From the NCBI GenBank assembly GCA_905198295.1, contig CAJKBW010000120.1, positions 1 to 7,137 on the forward strand: DNA of 7,137 bases, in the 5' to 3' direction. The DNA comes from an uncultured Oscillospiraceae bacterium (GTDB lineage: Bacteria > Bacillota > Clostridia > Oscillospirales > Acutalibacteraceae). The notes below the pieces were generated by a model. It made no database searches. It worked only from the letters and a program-made list of their open reading frames with translations, and was not told the origin of the DNA. The position numbers were made by a program, and so were the translations under genes. This document shows positions 1-5,216 of the stretch, one piece after another. The stretch's first letter is position 1; every line of letters starts with the position of its first letter.

Positions 1-54
1 ACTCGAACCGCGGCGTGTCAGCCGCGACCCCTCAGGCGGAAAAAGCAACTTTTG

Positions 55-82
55 CATACTTTTGTTTGCTTACAAAAGTATG
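55..82. repeat. Perfect 11-bp inverted repeat, 6-nt loop
   Basis: The arms CATACTTTTGT (55-65) and ACAAAAGTATG (72-82) are perfectly complementary around a TTGCTT loop. The core CTTTTG/CAAAAG style is shared with the inverted repeat at 197-226, and the two bracket the 54-bp repeat at 143-196. Function is unknown. It lacks a T-run after the stem on either strand, so a classical terminator is not supported. Confidence 0.75.
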
Positions 83-142
83 TGGCTGCCGGGTATCCGG
101 CAAAAAGGCGCTGCCGGCTTATCGGCAGACACACCTGCACGG

Positions 143-196
143 CAAGCCTGCGGCGCAGCCATGTTCAGCACAATACTGCACGGGTGCCGCGCCGCA
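143..196. repeat. 54-bp repeat R1, left copy
   Basis: Positions 143-196 match 7084-7137 at 51 of 54 bases, in the same orientation; the differences are at 147, 148 and 172. The unit ends in complementary arms TGCGGCGC (149-156) and GCGCCGCA (189-196), so single-stranded DNA or RNA could fold with a 32-nt apical region. The right copy runs to the window edge, so the true repeat may be longer. The whole six-gene cluster lies between the copies. It could be a dispersed extragenic repeat, or less likely an attachment-type duplication. Confidence 0.85.
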
Positions 197-226
197 CCCC
201 CTTTTGGCCTAAGCCCCAAAAGGGGG
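197..226. repeat. Perfect 11-bp inverted repeat, 8-nt loop
   Basis: The arms CCCCCTTTTGG (197-207) and CCAAAAGGGGG (216-226) are perfectly complementary around CCTAAGCC. It directly abuts the 3' end of the 54-bp repeat and has the same TTTTG/CAAAA core as the hairpin at 55-82. It is probably part of the same composite repeat. The window ends before it can be seen whether the right-hand copy carries it too. Confidence 0.75.
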
Positions 227-251
227 CAAAAACGCTTTTTCCCGTCCATCC

Positions 252-388
252 GGCGGCCTCGATAAATGAGCCGCCCGCTCCCCACCGGGAGCGACAGGTT
301 GCCGCCAAAGGCGGCATGTTGCAAACCCGTTCACGCCCGCAGTCCTGCGGTTTCCGCCCGCCTGTTTTGGCGACCACCGCCAAGCGGG
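252..388. repeat. Run of five adjacent short hairpins
   Basis: Five inverted repeats follow one another closely: a GGCGGC-type stem at 252-275 with a bulge; CGCTCCC/GGGAGCG at 276-282/287-293; TGCCGCC/GGCGGCA at 300-306/310-316; CCGCAG/CTGCGG at 337-342/345-350; and a two-part stem with TTGGCG/CGCCAA at 367-372/378-383 closed by CCCGC/GCGGG at 357-361/384-388. Such density in 137 bases goes beyond what I expect from GC-richness alone, although I could not test this statistically. Confidence 0.55.
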
Positions 389-506
389 ATGCGCCTTACA
401 GCGCCCCCGACGCCGCCGAACCGGTGGAGCGAAAGCCCCTTCCTCCTCATGCAGCCGGGGTGCGCAAATCAGCTTTCCCCGCTGACATCAGCGGCGGTGC
501 ACTCCC

Positions 507-526
507 GGCGGCGCGCTCCCGCCGCC
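507..526 (-). terminator. GC hairpin just after portal stop
   Basis: The arms GGCGGCG (507-513) and CGCCGCC (520-526) form a 7-bp all-GC stem with a 6-nt loop. It begins 3 nt past the portal TGA. No T-run follows on the minus strand, so it is not a standard intrinsic terminator. A transcript-end or stability hairpin is possible. A near-palindrome, CCGCTGA/TCAGCGG at 479-494, lies a little further downstream. Confidence 0.35.
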
Positions 527-529
527 CCC

Positions 530-2389
530 TCAGCCTATCCCGATTTCCTTCAGCAGCGCGGCCTGCTGCTCCGGGGGAACGGCGTCGAATGCCTGACGGT
601 ATTCCGGCGGCAGCCCATCGATCACCGCCTGGGCGTCCACCGGAGCATCCGCCGGGGCGCCCATACCGGCGGCGTCAGCCTCCGGCTGCATCGGCATAGC
701 CGCCTGCTCCCGCGCGGCGGCGTTGGCCTCCTGCATCTCGCGGATCAGCCCGCTGATGTTCGGCACGGTCCCCTTGGGAAGCCGCTGCAGATACTGCAGA
801 GGGGTGATGATCTGCTGGGTAAACAGGTTGTCGAGGGTCTTGACGCTTTGGATTTCGCTCCACAGCGTGGACGCCCCCACATCGATTTTCACCGAAACCA
901 GCGCATCCCGGTACGGTTCGCCGTCAAACGGGAAATACCAGGTGCCGTTTTCGTCCTCGATTTTGAGCCGGCGGCTGCCGTACATCACGATCCAGAACTC
1001 CGCCCAGATGCGGGCGACGTCTTCGATAAAGCTGTAAAAGCGATTCTGCGTCATCTGCATCGGCAGGGTTGCCGCCTCGCGCACGGCGATAATGGCGGAA
1101 GCGTTGTCCGGCCGGACGTCGCCGAGCGCGGCGTCGTTGGCCCCGGACTGGGTGAGGGTGTTGGCGATCAGGGAACTGATATTCTGATCGAACGCCGGCG
1201 AAAAGTTCGGCGGATTGATATACCGCAGGGCGCTGCTGAGCTCCTCAGCGGTGCCGGACACCCGCAGGATCTGGCCGGGATCGTTGGTTACCGGCTGCGG
1301 GATAATGTCCTGGTTGACCACCGTCAGCGGCATGCCGAGCATCATCACCGCCCAGACCGACGCGGTAATCATGCGGTTGATCGCGATCTGGTTGGGGATC
1401 AGGTAGGTGACCTCGCTCTCGCCGTAGGCGCAGCTGCGGCGGCGCTCCCAGCGGAAAACGGCCAGCGGATACTGCCGCAGCCTCGTATCCCATTCCCGGC
1501 GGATCACAGCGCCCCGGACAGCGGTCGCCGCCATAATGCGGAAGGTGTTCCCTGTCTCGTCCCATTCCTTCCAGAACTTGGTGATCACGGTAGCCTTGCG
1601 GCTGTCGTCCGGTTCCTCCTCCGAGCGGCCGCCGGCCATATACCCGGTGTCGCGGTCGGGCTTGATGGCGTCGATATCCGCCTGCGGGCGTTTGTTCCGC
1701 CTCGCCTCGCGGCGCAGCTCATCCACGCTTTTGCGCTGCGCGATCAGGATAAACGGCTGCGCCTGCACGTCGTATACGTTCGGGTCGCCGAAATAGACGT
1801 TTTCGATGTCCAGCACCTCGCAGGCGATGTCGCCGGTGATCGGGGTGCTGTGCGCCTCGTCGGCGTACAGCCCCGTGCGGATGCGGGGATCCCAGTAGGT
1901 GTACAGCACGCCGGTGCCGGAGATATAGGCGTTGCGCAGCGCCTGCTCGCGCAGGTCGTCTAACTTGACCCGCTCCGCCGTGGTTTTGAAATAGTCGGAG
2001 AGGGCGGACATGGCGACGTTCATGCTTTCCTCCGGCGACAGCGTGCCCGGCGCACCGGCGCCGCCCGACCGGGCGTAGCCGTCCAGAATCTGCCGGGTCC
2101 TGTCGCCGTCCGCCGCGGTGCTCGGCACCCCCTCGACGGAATAGTTGACCGCCACCGGGTTAGCGGAGATCACCGCCATTTTGTAGTCGCCGATCCGCTT
2201 GATGACGTTGTGGCGCACCAGCGGGCGGTCGTTGCCGCAATTCGCGCCGTGCCACTGATCGCCCACATAAAAACGCTCGTTGATTTTGCCCTGTTCATAC
2301 AGACCGTGCTTTCCCATGCCGGCCTTAAAGGTGCGTCCCGCCTCGTATTCGGCAAAGATCTGTTCAGGCTCCCACGGTTTTCTTTTCAT
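530..2389 (-). CDS. Phage portal protein (P22-like)
   Basis: The product is 619 residues. The portal is the dodecameric ring at the capsid vertex through which TerL drives DNA and to which the tail attaches. Recognition rests on length (P22-type portals are about 600-750 residues) and overall pattern: an N-terminal segment with an FYVGDQW motif near residue 42 and an NVIKRIGDYK helix; a middle section with NVYFGDPNVYDVQAQPF near residue 200; the segment NASAIIAVREA at about 429-439, typical of portal helices near the channel; and an Ala/Pro/Gln/Met-rich, probably flexible tail from about residue 555. The start is supported by AGGAGG at 2396-2401, 7 nt upstream of ATG. It is last in the cluster, after the capsid gene, whereas portals normally follow terL. 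A 409-base hairpin-rich gap separates it from the capsid gene. The portal call is firm; the P22-like subtype is less sure. Confidence 0.88.
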   Translation of the reverse strand: MKRKPWEPEQIFAEYEAGRTFKAGMGKHGLYEQGKINERFYVGDQWHGANCGNDRPLVRHNVIKRIGDYKMAVISANPVAVNYSVEGVPSTAADGDRTRQILDGYARSGGAGAPGTLSPEESMNVAMSALSDYFKTTAERVKLDDLREQALRNAYISGTGVLYTYWDPRIRTGLYADEAHSTPITGDIACEVLDIENVYFGDPNVYDVQAQPFILIAQRKSVDELRREARRNKRPQADIDAIKPDRDTGYMAGGRSEEEPDDSRKATVITKFWKEWDETGNTFRIMAATAVRGAVIRREWDTRLRQYPLAVFRWERRRSCAYGESEVTYLIPNQIAINRMITASVWAVMMLGMPLTVVNQDIIPQPVTNDPGQILRVSGTAEELSSALRYINPPNFSPAFDQNISSLIANTLTQSGANDAALGDVRPDNASAIIAVREAATLPMQMTQNRFYSFIEDVARIWAEFWIVMYGSRRLKIEDENGTWYFPFDGEPYRDALVSVKIDVGASTLWSEIQSVKTLDNLFTQQIITPLQYLQRLPKGTVPNISGLIREMQEANAAAREQAAMPMQPEADAAGMGAPADAPVDAQAVIDGLPPEYRQAFDAVPPEQQAALLKEIGIG

Positions 2390-2443
2390 TCAGCATCCTC
2401 CTGTTTCCGTTCCTGGCTCATGCGCCTTCGACGGCATATAGAA

Positions 2444-2471
2444 GCCGCCGGACAGGGGACTGTCCGACGGC
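2444..2471. repeat. 12-bp hairpin, left twin
   Basis: The arms GCCGCCGGACAG (2444-2455) and CTGTCCGACGGC (2460-2471) pair with one mismatch around GGGA. It closely resembles the perfect hairpin at 2751-2778 (GCCGCCGGACGG), so related palindromes bound the intergenic array on both sides. On the minus strand it lies upstream of the portal ribosome binding site, in the portal leader RNA. Confidence 0.7.
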
Positions 2472-2501
2472 ACAGCGTGTCGAAAAAGTCGTTTCGCAAA
2501 A

Positions 2502-2552
2502 AAGTTTTCGCGTTCGCGTCCGGCGAACGCGTGCCGCCATTTTTCAAAAGGC
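2502..2552. repeat. Repeat block A, copy 1
   Basis: These 51 bases match 4625-4675 at 49 positions in the same orientation; the differences are at 2518 and 2535. The block contains a 9-bp stem, CGCGTTCGC (2509-2517) with GCGAACGCG (2523-2531), and a second stem GCCGCC/GGCGGC (2533-2538/2550-2555) with an inner TTTT/AAAA pairing. The second stem is largely lost in copy 2. An AAAAAAGTTTT tract at 2498-2508 overlaps its left edge. Confidence 0.9.
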
Positions 2553-2601
2553 GGCCGGGTCGAGGGACGGAGTCCCCGTCGCGCCTCGCAAGGCGCGAAA
2601 T

Positions 2602-2656
2602 CCTTTGCCTTCATAAAGATCAGGAAGGGAGACGCAGCAGCCCGGTGGGCTGCTGC
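2602..2656. repeat. Repeat block B, copy 1
   Basis: These 55 bases match 4795-4849 at 53 positions in the same orientation. The block starts CCTTTGCCTTCATAA and runs into the left arm and most of the right arm of a long hairpin. Blocks A and B keep their order and orientation in both arrays but are separated by unrelated, hairpin-bearing sequence of different length: 49 bases here, 119 bases in copy 2. Confidence 0.9.
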
Positions 2657-2659
2657 GTC
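2631..2659. repeat. Perfect 13-bp hairpin, 3-nt loop
   Basis: GACGCAGCAGCCC (2631-2643) and GGGCTGCTGCGTC (2647-2659) pair perfectly around GGT. This is the longest perfect stem I found in the window. In the second array (4824-4849) the same arms are present, but the right arm is altered (GGGCTGTTGC) and then cut short. No T-run follows on either strand. Confidence 0.8.
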
Positions 2660-2661
2660 GT

Positions 2662-2706
2662 GGGAAACCCTATCAAGGGGTTTCCCGATGCGGCGTGAAG
2701 CCGCAT
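2662..2706. repeat. Two adjacent hairpins (GGGAAACCC and ATGCGGC stems)
   Basis: The first stem pairs GGGAAACCC (2662-2670) with GGGTTTCCC (2678-2686) around a 7-nt loop. The second pairs ATGCGGC (2688-2694) with GCCGCAT (2700-2706) around GTGAA. Neither has an obvious role. The first is absent from the second array; the second has a counterpart at 4854-4874 whose flanking bases appear in the opposite orientation. Confidence 0.7.
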
Positions 2707-2750
2707 TTGTGCAGCTTGCCATCTGCAAAACCCGTTTCCCGACAGCCTGA

Positions 2751-2778
2751 GCCGCCGGACGGAAAACCGTCCGGCGGC
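2751..2778 (-). terminator. Perfect 12-bp hairpin after capsid gene
   Basis: GCCGCCGGACGG (2751-2762) and CCGTCCGGCGGC (2767-2778) pair perfectly around AAAA. On the minus strand the stem begins 20 nt past the capsid stop codon. No T-run follows, so intrinsic termination is not strongly supported. A Rho-type transcript end, an RNA-processing stop or protection of the abundant capsid mRNA from 3' decay are alternatives. Its near-twin is at 2444-2471. Confidence 0.45.
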
Positions 2779-2798
2779 ACGCGGGTCATTCCCCTGCC

Positions 2799-3731
2799 TT
2801 AGTAAGTATAGGTGTAAATGGTGTTGGTCATGGACTTCTTGACGAACAGATCGTAGTACAGACGGTACTGGAACAGATACGCGTCGGCTTTCTGGTTCTG
2901 CTCGGGGGTGAAGGTGCGGATGCGTTCCGACTTCTTCACCAGGGACGCGGCGCGCCTGGGCAGCACGAGGATGCCGATGTTCTTGGCCGCGGACGCGGGG
3001 ACAAAGCCGCCGTCGCGCTGGTCCGCACCGCTGGACGAGCTGTCGTCGGTAACGCCGTCGTAGAAGGTGAAAGCGGTCTTCATGCGGTCGTCGGACACCG
3101 GGATAATCGGCACGTCGTTGAGCATTTTGACCTTGGTGTTGATTTCGCCCTTCTTGAAATCGCTGACGAGCAGCTGACGGGTCAGCTCGGTGGTGGTCAT
3201 CAGCGCGTTCCATACGTTGCTGTTGACAAAGCAGACCAGCGGCTCGGTGTAGCCGACCACCTTCTGGACGTTGTTGATCGCGTCGGTGATCATCTTGTTG
3301 ACCTGGGTGGCCACGGTGCCGGTGACCGTCTGGTTTTTGGAAGCGGCCAGCGTCGCGAGCTTGGCGAGCACATAGGCGTCCATCTCGGGCGCGACCTTGG
3401 TGCGCACAAACTCGCCCATCACCTGGCCGGCAAGGCTGGCGATGCCGGTCTCGTCGTTGTCCTCGCGGTCGAGCTGGAAGCTGCGGCCGCGGTCCATCGC
3501 CATAGTGTAAGATTCGCTGGACACGGTGAGCGCGCCGGTGACAAAGCCGTCGTCGCGGTCGTAGTTGCCCAGCCCCTGCATGTCCACATCCGGGATCAGC
3601 ACGGTACGCGCGCCGACAAATTTGCTGCGCAGGGCGGTGTCCGCGAAAAAGCTGGTCTGCGCCTCCTGCACCAGTTTCTTGTCCAGCTCGCCGGTGAGCT
3701 TGGTCTGAAATTCAAGCGTATTGATTGCCAT
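2799..3731 (-). CDS. Phage major capsid protein (HK97-fold type)
   Basis: The product is 310 residues and would form the hexamers and pentamers of the phage head. The layout fits an HK97-fold capsid protein without an attached protease or delta domain: an N-terminal arm, an extended-loop region with YDRDDGFVTG at 57-66 followed by GALTVSSESYTM, a long helix (about 94-127) resembling the spine helix of the P domain, and a C-terminal segment. A Ser/Asp/Gly-rich stretch near residue 230 is probably a surface loop. The start is well supported: AAAGGAGG lies 9 nt upstream of ATG and overlaps the scaffold stop codon, implying translational coupling. Position directly after a scaffold gene supports the call. 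The family is identified by pattern and context, not by a database search. Confidence 0.85.
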   Translation of the reverse strand: MAINTLEFQTKLTGELDKKLVQEAQTSFFADTALRSKFVGARTVLIPDVDMQGLGNYDRDDGFVTGALTVSSESYTMAMDRGRSFQLDREDNDETGIASLAGQVMGEFVRTKVAPEMDAYVLAKLATLAASKNQTVTGTVATQVNKMITDAINNVQKVVGYTEPLVCFVNSNVWNALMTTTELTRQLLVSDFKKGEINTKVKMLNDVPIIPVSDDRMKTAFTFYDGVTDDSSSSGADQRDGGFVPASAAKNIGILVLPRRAASLVKKSERIRTFTPEQNQKADAYLFQYRLYYDLFVKKSMTNTIYTYTY

Positions 3732-3747
3732 AAAATTTTTCCTCCTT

Positions 3748-4581
3748 TTATTTTTCCCACAATCCCGCCAGCATGGCGTCGATGGTGGGATCGATGGTTT
3801 CCCCGCCTCCCGCAGACTGCGGGCCGGCGGAGGATTTGGCCGCCGCTTCCTGTGCGGCGCGGGCGGCCGAAGCCTTTAGGTCTTCGGCATGCCGGTACCG
3901 CAGGTAGGCGTCGGTCAGCGTTACCCCTTTGAGCGCCGTTTGCAGCACCGTTTTGGGAACGGCGGAAAACGCGGTCAGCTCGGGGAATTCGCGCTGCAGC
4001 TCGATGAACTCATCCGCCAGCCGCTGCGTAAGCGCGGCCTTTTCTTCCTGCGCGGCGGCGGCTTCCGCGCGGCGCCCGGCCTCAAAATCGGCCATGTGCC
4101 TGCGCTTTTCCGCCTCGAAAAGCCGTTTGGCGATCGGCTTGCTGCCGCCGCATTCCGCCAGAAGGGATTCGTACAGCTGCCTGTCCTGGCTTTTCACCAG
4201 GGCGTCCGCCATTTCGTTCAGGCTCTTCCCGTTAGCCGCCGCCAGATACCGGAGCTTGTCCAGCGTCGGCGTCAGCTCGTCAAACTTGAGCCCCTTCTGC
4301 GCGAGGCTCTGCGCCTCCTCGAGGGTCAGCTCGCGGCTGACGTGGTTAAACTGAACCGGAATGGTGATCGTCTGCGCCGCGGAAGCCGTGCCTGCCTCCG
4401 GTGTGGTGTCCGGCACATGCCCGGCCTCTTCGGCGGGTCCCGCTGCTGCGGTGGCTGCGCTCTGGTCCGGCTTCGCCTGCTGCGCGGCATGCTCTGCATG
4501 CACGCCGTCCGGCGCCGCAGACCCGTCAGGCTGATCCTGTGGTACGGTGTCGGCCTGCTGCATCGGTGTGTATTCTTCCAT
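3748..4581 (-). CDS. Phage capsid scaffold-like protein
   Basis: The product is 277 residues and is probably the scaffold that directs capsid assembly and then leaves the head. Residues 1-70 are acidic and Gln/Ala/Pro-rich, and likely disordered. Residues 71-130 hold the only segment that looks folded (VQFNHVSRELTLEEAQSLAQKGL and after), a pattern I associate with scaffold or head-assembly proteins of Firmicutes phages. Residues about 150-200 and 230-250 are charged, Ala-rich helices suited to a coiled coil. The end is a short conserved-looking tail, TIDPTIDAMLAGLW, possibly the capsid-binding element. The start has AAAGGAGA about 8 nt upstream. The capsid gene follows after 16 bases. The call rests mainly on position and composition; sequence similarity within scaffold families is weak, so it is less certain than the neighbours. 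Confidence 0.72.
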   Translation of the reverse strand: MEEYTPMQQADTVPQDQPDGSAAPDGVHAEHAAQQAKPDQSAATAAAGPAEEAGHVPDTTPEAGTASAAQTITIPVQFNHVSRELTLEEAQSLAQKGLKFDELTPTLDKLRYLAAANGKSLNEMADALVKSQDRQLYESLLAECGGSKPIAKRLFEAEKRRHMADFEAGRRAEAAAAQEEKAALTQRLADEFIELQREFPELTAFSAVPKTVLQTALKGVTLTDAYLRYRHAEDLKASAARAAQEAAAKSSAGPQSAGGGETIDPTIDAMLAGLWEK

Positions 4582-4624
4582 GTGTTTATTCTCCTTTCAC
4601 CCATGGTGAGGGCGATTGCTTAAG

Positions 4625-4675
4625 AAGTTTTCGCGTTCGCATCCGGCGAACGCGTGCGGCCATTTTTCAAAAGGC
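4625..4675. repeat. Repeat block A, copy 2
   Basis: Same orientation as 2502-2552, with 49 of 51 bases identical. The 9-bp stem (4632-4640 with 4646-4654) is intact; the only change in this hairpin is in its loop (GTCCG to ATCCG). The flanking second stem is degraded from 6 bp to about 3 bp. The two copies lie 2123 bases apart and directly flank the scaffold and capsid gene pair. Confidence 0.9.
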
Positions 4676-4794
4676 AACGCTTGCGACCGCCGCCGGTGGC
4701 GGAAGAAGGGAGCAAGGGTTGGCGCCGCGGTCGGCGATCGGCGAGGCGGCGTGTCCGCCGATGACGGAGCCGGGCACCGCAAGAGGGAGCCAAC

Positions 4795-4849
4795 CCTTTG
4801 CCTTCATAAGGATCAGGAAGGGAGACGCAGCAGCCCGGTGGGCTGTTGC
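4795..4849. repeat. Repeat block B, copy 2
   Basis: Same orientation as 2602-2656, with 53 of 55 bases identical. Here the long hairpin is interrupted: the right arm reads GGGCTGTTGC and continues into ACAAATGCGG instead of completing the 13-bp stem seen in copy 1. Confidence 0.9.
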
Positions 4850-4853
4850 ACAA

Positions 4854-4874
4854 ATGCGGCGTGACACGCCGCAT
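4854..4874. repeat. 21-bp near-perfect palindrome
   Basis: ATGCGGCGTG (4854-4863) and CACGCCGCAT (4865-4874) are perfectly complementary around a single A. As RNA it would fold with an 8-bp stem and 5-nt loop. On the minus strand it is followed by TTTG, too short a T-run for a confident terminator. It matches the 2688-2706 hairpin, and the octamer GCGGCGTG also occurs at 10-17 and 4746-4753. Confidence 0.7.
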
Positions 4875-4931
4875 AAACGGTCTTCGCTGTCCTGTTCCAG
4901 AGAAAGCGGACTTTGCCCGCGCCTGCCCGTC

Positions 4932-5216
4932 TTATTCGGCCGGCGTCTGCGCGGTGCCGTCGTAATCCAGAAAATTCCGCCATTCGCGCTGTGCCTTTTC
5001 CGCCGCGTACGCCTGCGCGCGCTCCTCCGGCGCGCCGTATGCCGGTGCCAAAGCGGCTTTCTTTCGGCTTTTCCGCCCGCGCGCGCCCGGCGCCGTATGG
5101 GCAGGCCGGGCCCGCCGTATCGGCGGCGTACGCCGCGCAGCGTATGCGCCGGCCGCCAGAATCCCGGCCAGAAATGCCGCCAGAATCCAGCCGGCAGCGT
5201 ATACCATATCCATCAT
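4932..5216 (-). CDS. Small single-pass membrane protein, unknown function
   Basis: The product is 94 residues from the preferred start. Residues about 5-27 (VYAAGWILAAFLAGILAAGAYAA) form one hydrophobic span with no charges. It is followed by a strongly basic stretch (28-58) and then a charged, probably helical tail (EERAQAYAAEKAQREW, about 64-79). By the positive-inside rule the tail should be cytoplasmic. I chose the ATG at 5216 because it overlaps the terL stop as ATGA and has AAAGGGGG about 9 nt upstream; the in-frame ATG at 5225 lies directly against that Shine-Dalgarno. I do not recognise a family. Location between terminase and scaffold suggests a structural-operon accessory. It also overlaps a GC-rich shadow frame of terL, but the terminal overlap, ribosome site and clear membrane span favour a real gene. 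Confidence 0.68.
   Translation of the reverse strand: MMDMVYAAGWILAAFLAGILAAGAYAARRTPPIRRARPAHTAPGARGRKSRKKAALAPAYGAPEERAQAYAAEKAQREWRNFLDYDGTAQTPAE

Larger units (their letters stand above)
1..529. other. Non-coding, hairpin-rich region downstream of portal
   Basis: This stretch lies beyond the portal stop codon in the direction of transcription. I see no convincing gene on either strand. The open frames here overlap one another in several frames, have Pro/Arg/Ala-rich compositions typical of chance frames in GC-rich DNA, and lack a well-placed ribosome binding site. An AGGAGG on the minus strand at 442-447 has no start codon at a usable distance. The region instead holds many short inverted repeats: arms at 9-14/21-26, 55-65/72-82, 149-156/189-196, 197-207/216-226, a cluster at 252-388, 479-485/488-494 and 507-513/520-526. 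It also carries one copy of the 54-bp repeat found at the right edge of the window. A head-tail connector gene would normally follow here. Confidence 0.7.
2390..2798. other. Non-coding hairpin array between capsid and portal genes
   Basis: This 409-base gap contains, left to right: the portal ribosome binding site, a 12-bp hairpin (2444-2471), repeat block A (2502-2552), a variable middle with GGGAC/GTCCC and CGCGCCT/AGGCGCG stems (about 2563-2598), repeat block B (2602-2656), stems at 2662-2686 and 2688-2706, and a perfect 12-bp hairpin (2751-2778). Minus-strand open frames cross it, but the corresponding peptides are not kept in one frame in the sister array at 4582-4931, which argues against a gene. 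No promoter stands out. Confidence 0.7.
4582..4931. other. Non-coding hairpin array between membrane-protein and scaffold genes
   Basis: This 350-base gap carries repeat block A (4625-4675), a GC-rich variable middle (4676-4794) with short stems such as GGCGG/CCGCC near 4745-4759, repeat block B (4795-4849) and a perfect palindrome (4854-4874). The scaffold ribosome binding site lies at its left end. I found no gene: matches to the peptides of the sister array fall in different frames. It sits inside a tightly spaced structural operon, where a gap of this length is unusual. Confidence 0.7.

Noticed and set aside
1..27. Possible tRNA remnant: the first nine bases read GGTTCGAGT on the minus strand, like a T-loop
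   Set aside because: No anticodon stem-loop with a proper seven-base loop and variable region can be fitted upstream. The adjacent CGCGGC/GCCGCG hairpin matches the GCGGCGTG hairpins elsewhere in the window.
442..447. AGGAGG on the minus strand, suggesting a gene after the portal
   Set aside because: No ATG, GTG or TTG at a usable distance opens a plausible frame.
266..1963. Long open frame on the plus strand (565 codons) opposite the portal gene
   Set aside because: It is antisense to a well-recognised portal gene, its product is rich in Arg/His/Pro/Gly, and it has no recognisable domain. It is a GC-driven shadow frame.
2390..2728. Minus-strand frame across the first array encoding a FEKWxHAFAGxERENF-type peptide that recurs in the second array
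   Set aside because: The block A and block B peptides share a frame in copy 1 but fall in different frames in copy 2, and the sequence is explained by hairpins. It is a repeat rather than a protein gene.
2502..4849. CRISPR array
   Set aside because: The repeated blocks are only two copies about 2 kb apart with genes between, and there is no regular short spacing.
5123..5136. 14-bp perfect palindrome GCGGCGTACGCCGC inside the membrane-protein gene
   Set aside because: It encodes an Ala-Tyr-Ala stretch of the membrane segment, and GC-rich alanine codons readily give such palindromes. It could be chance.
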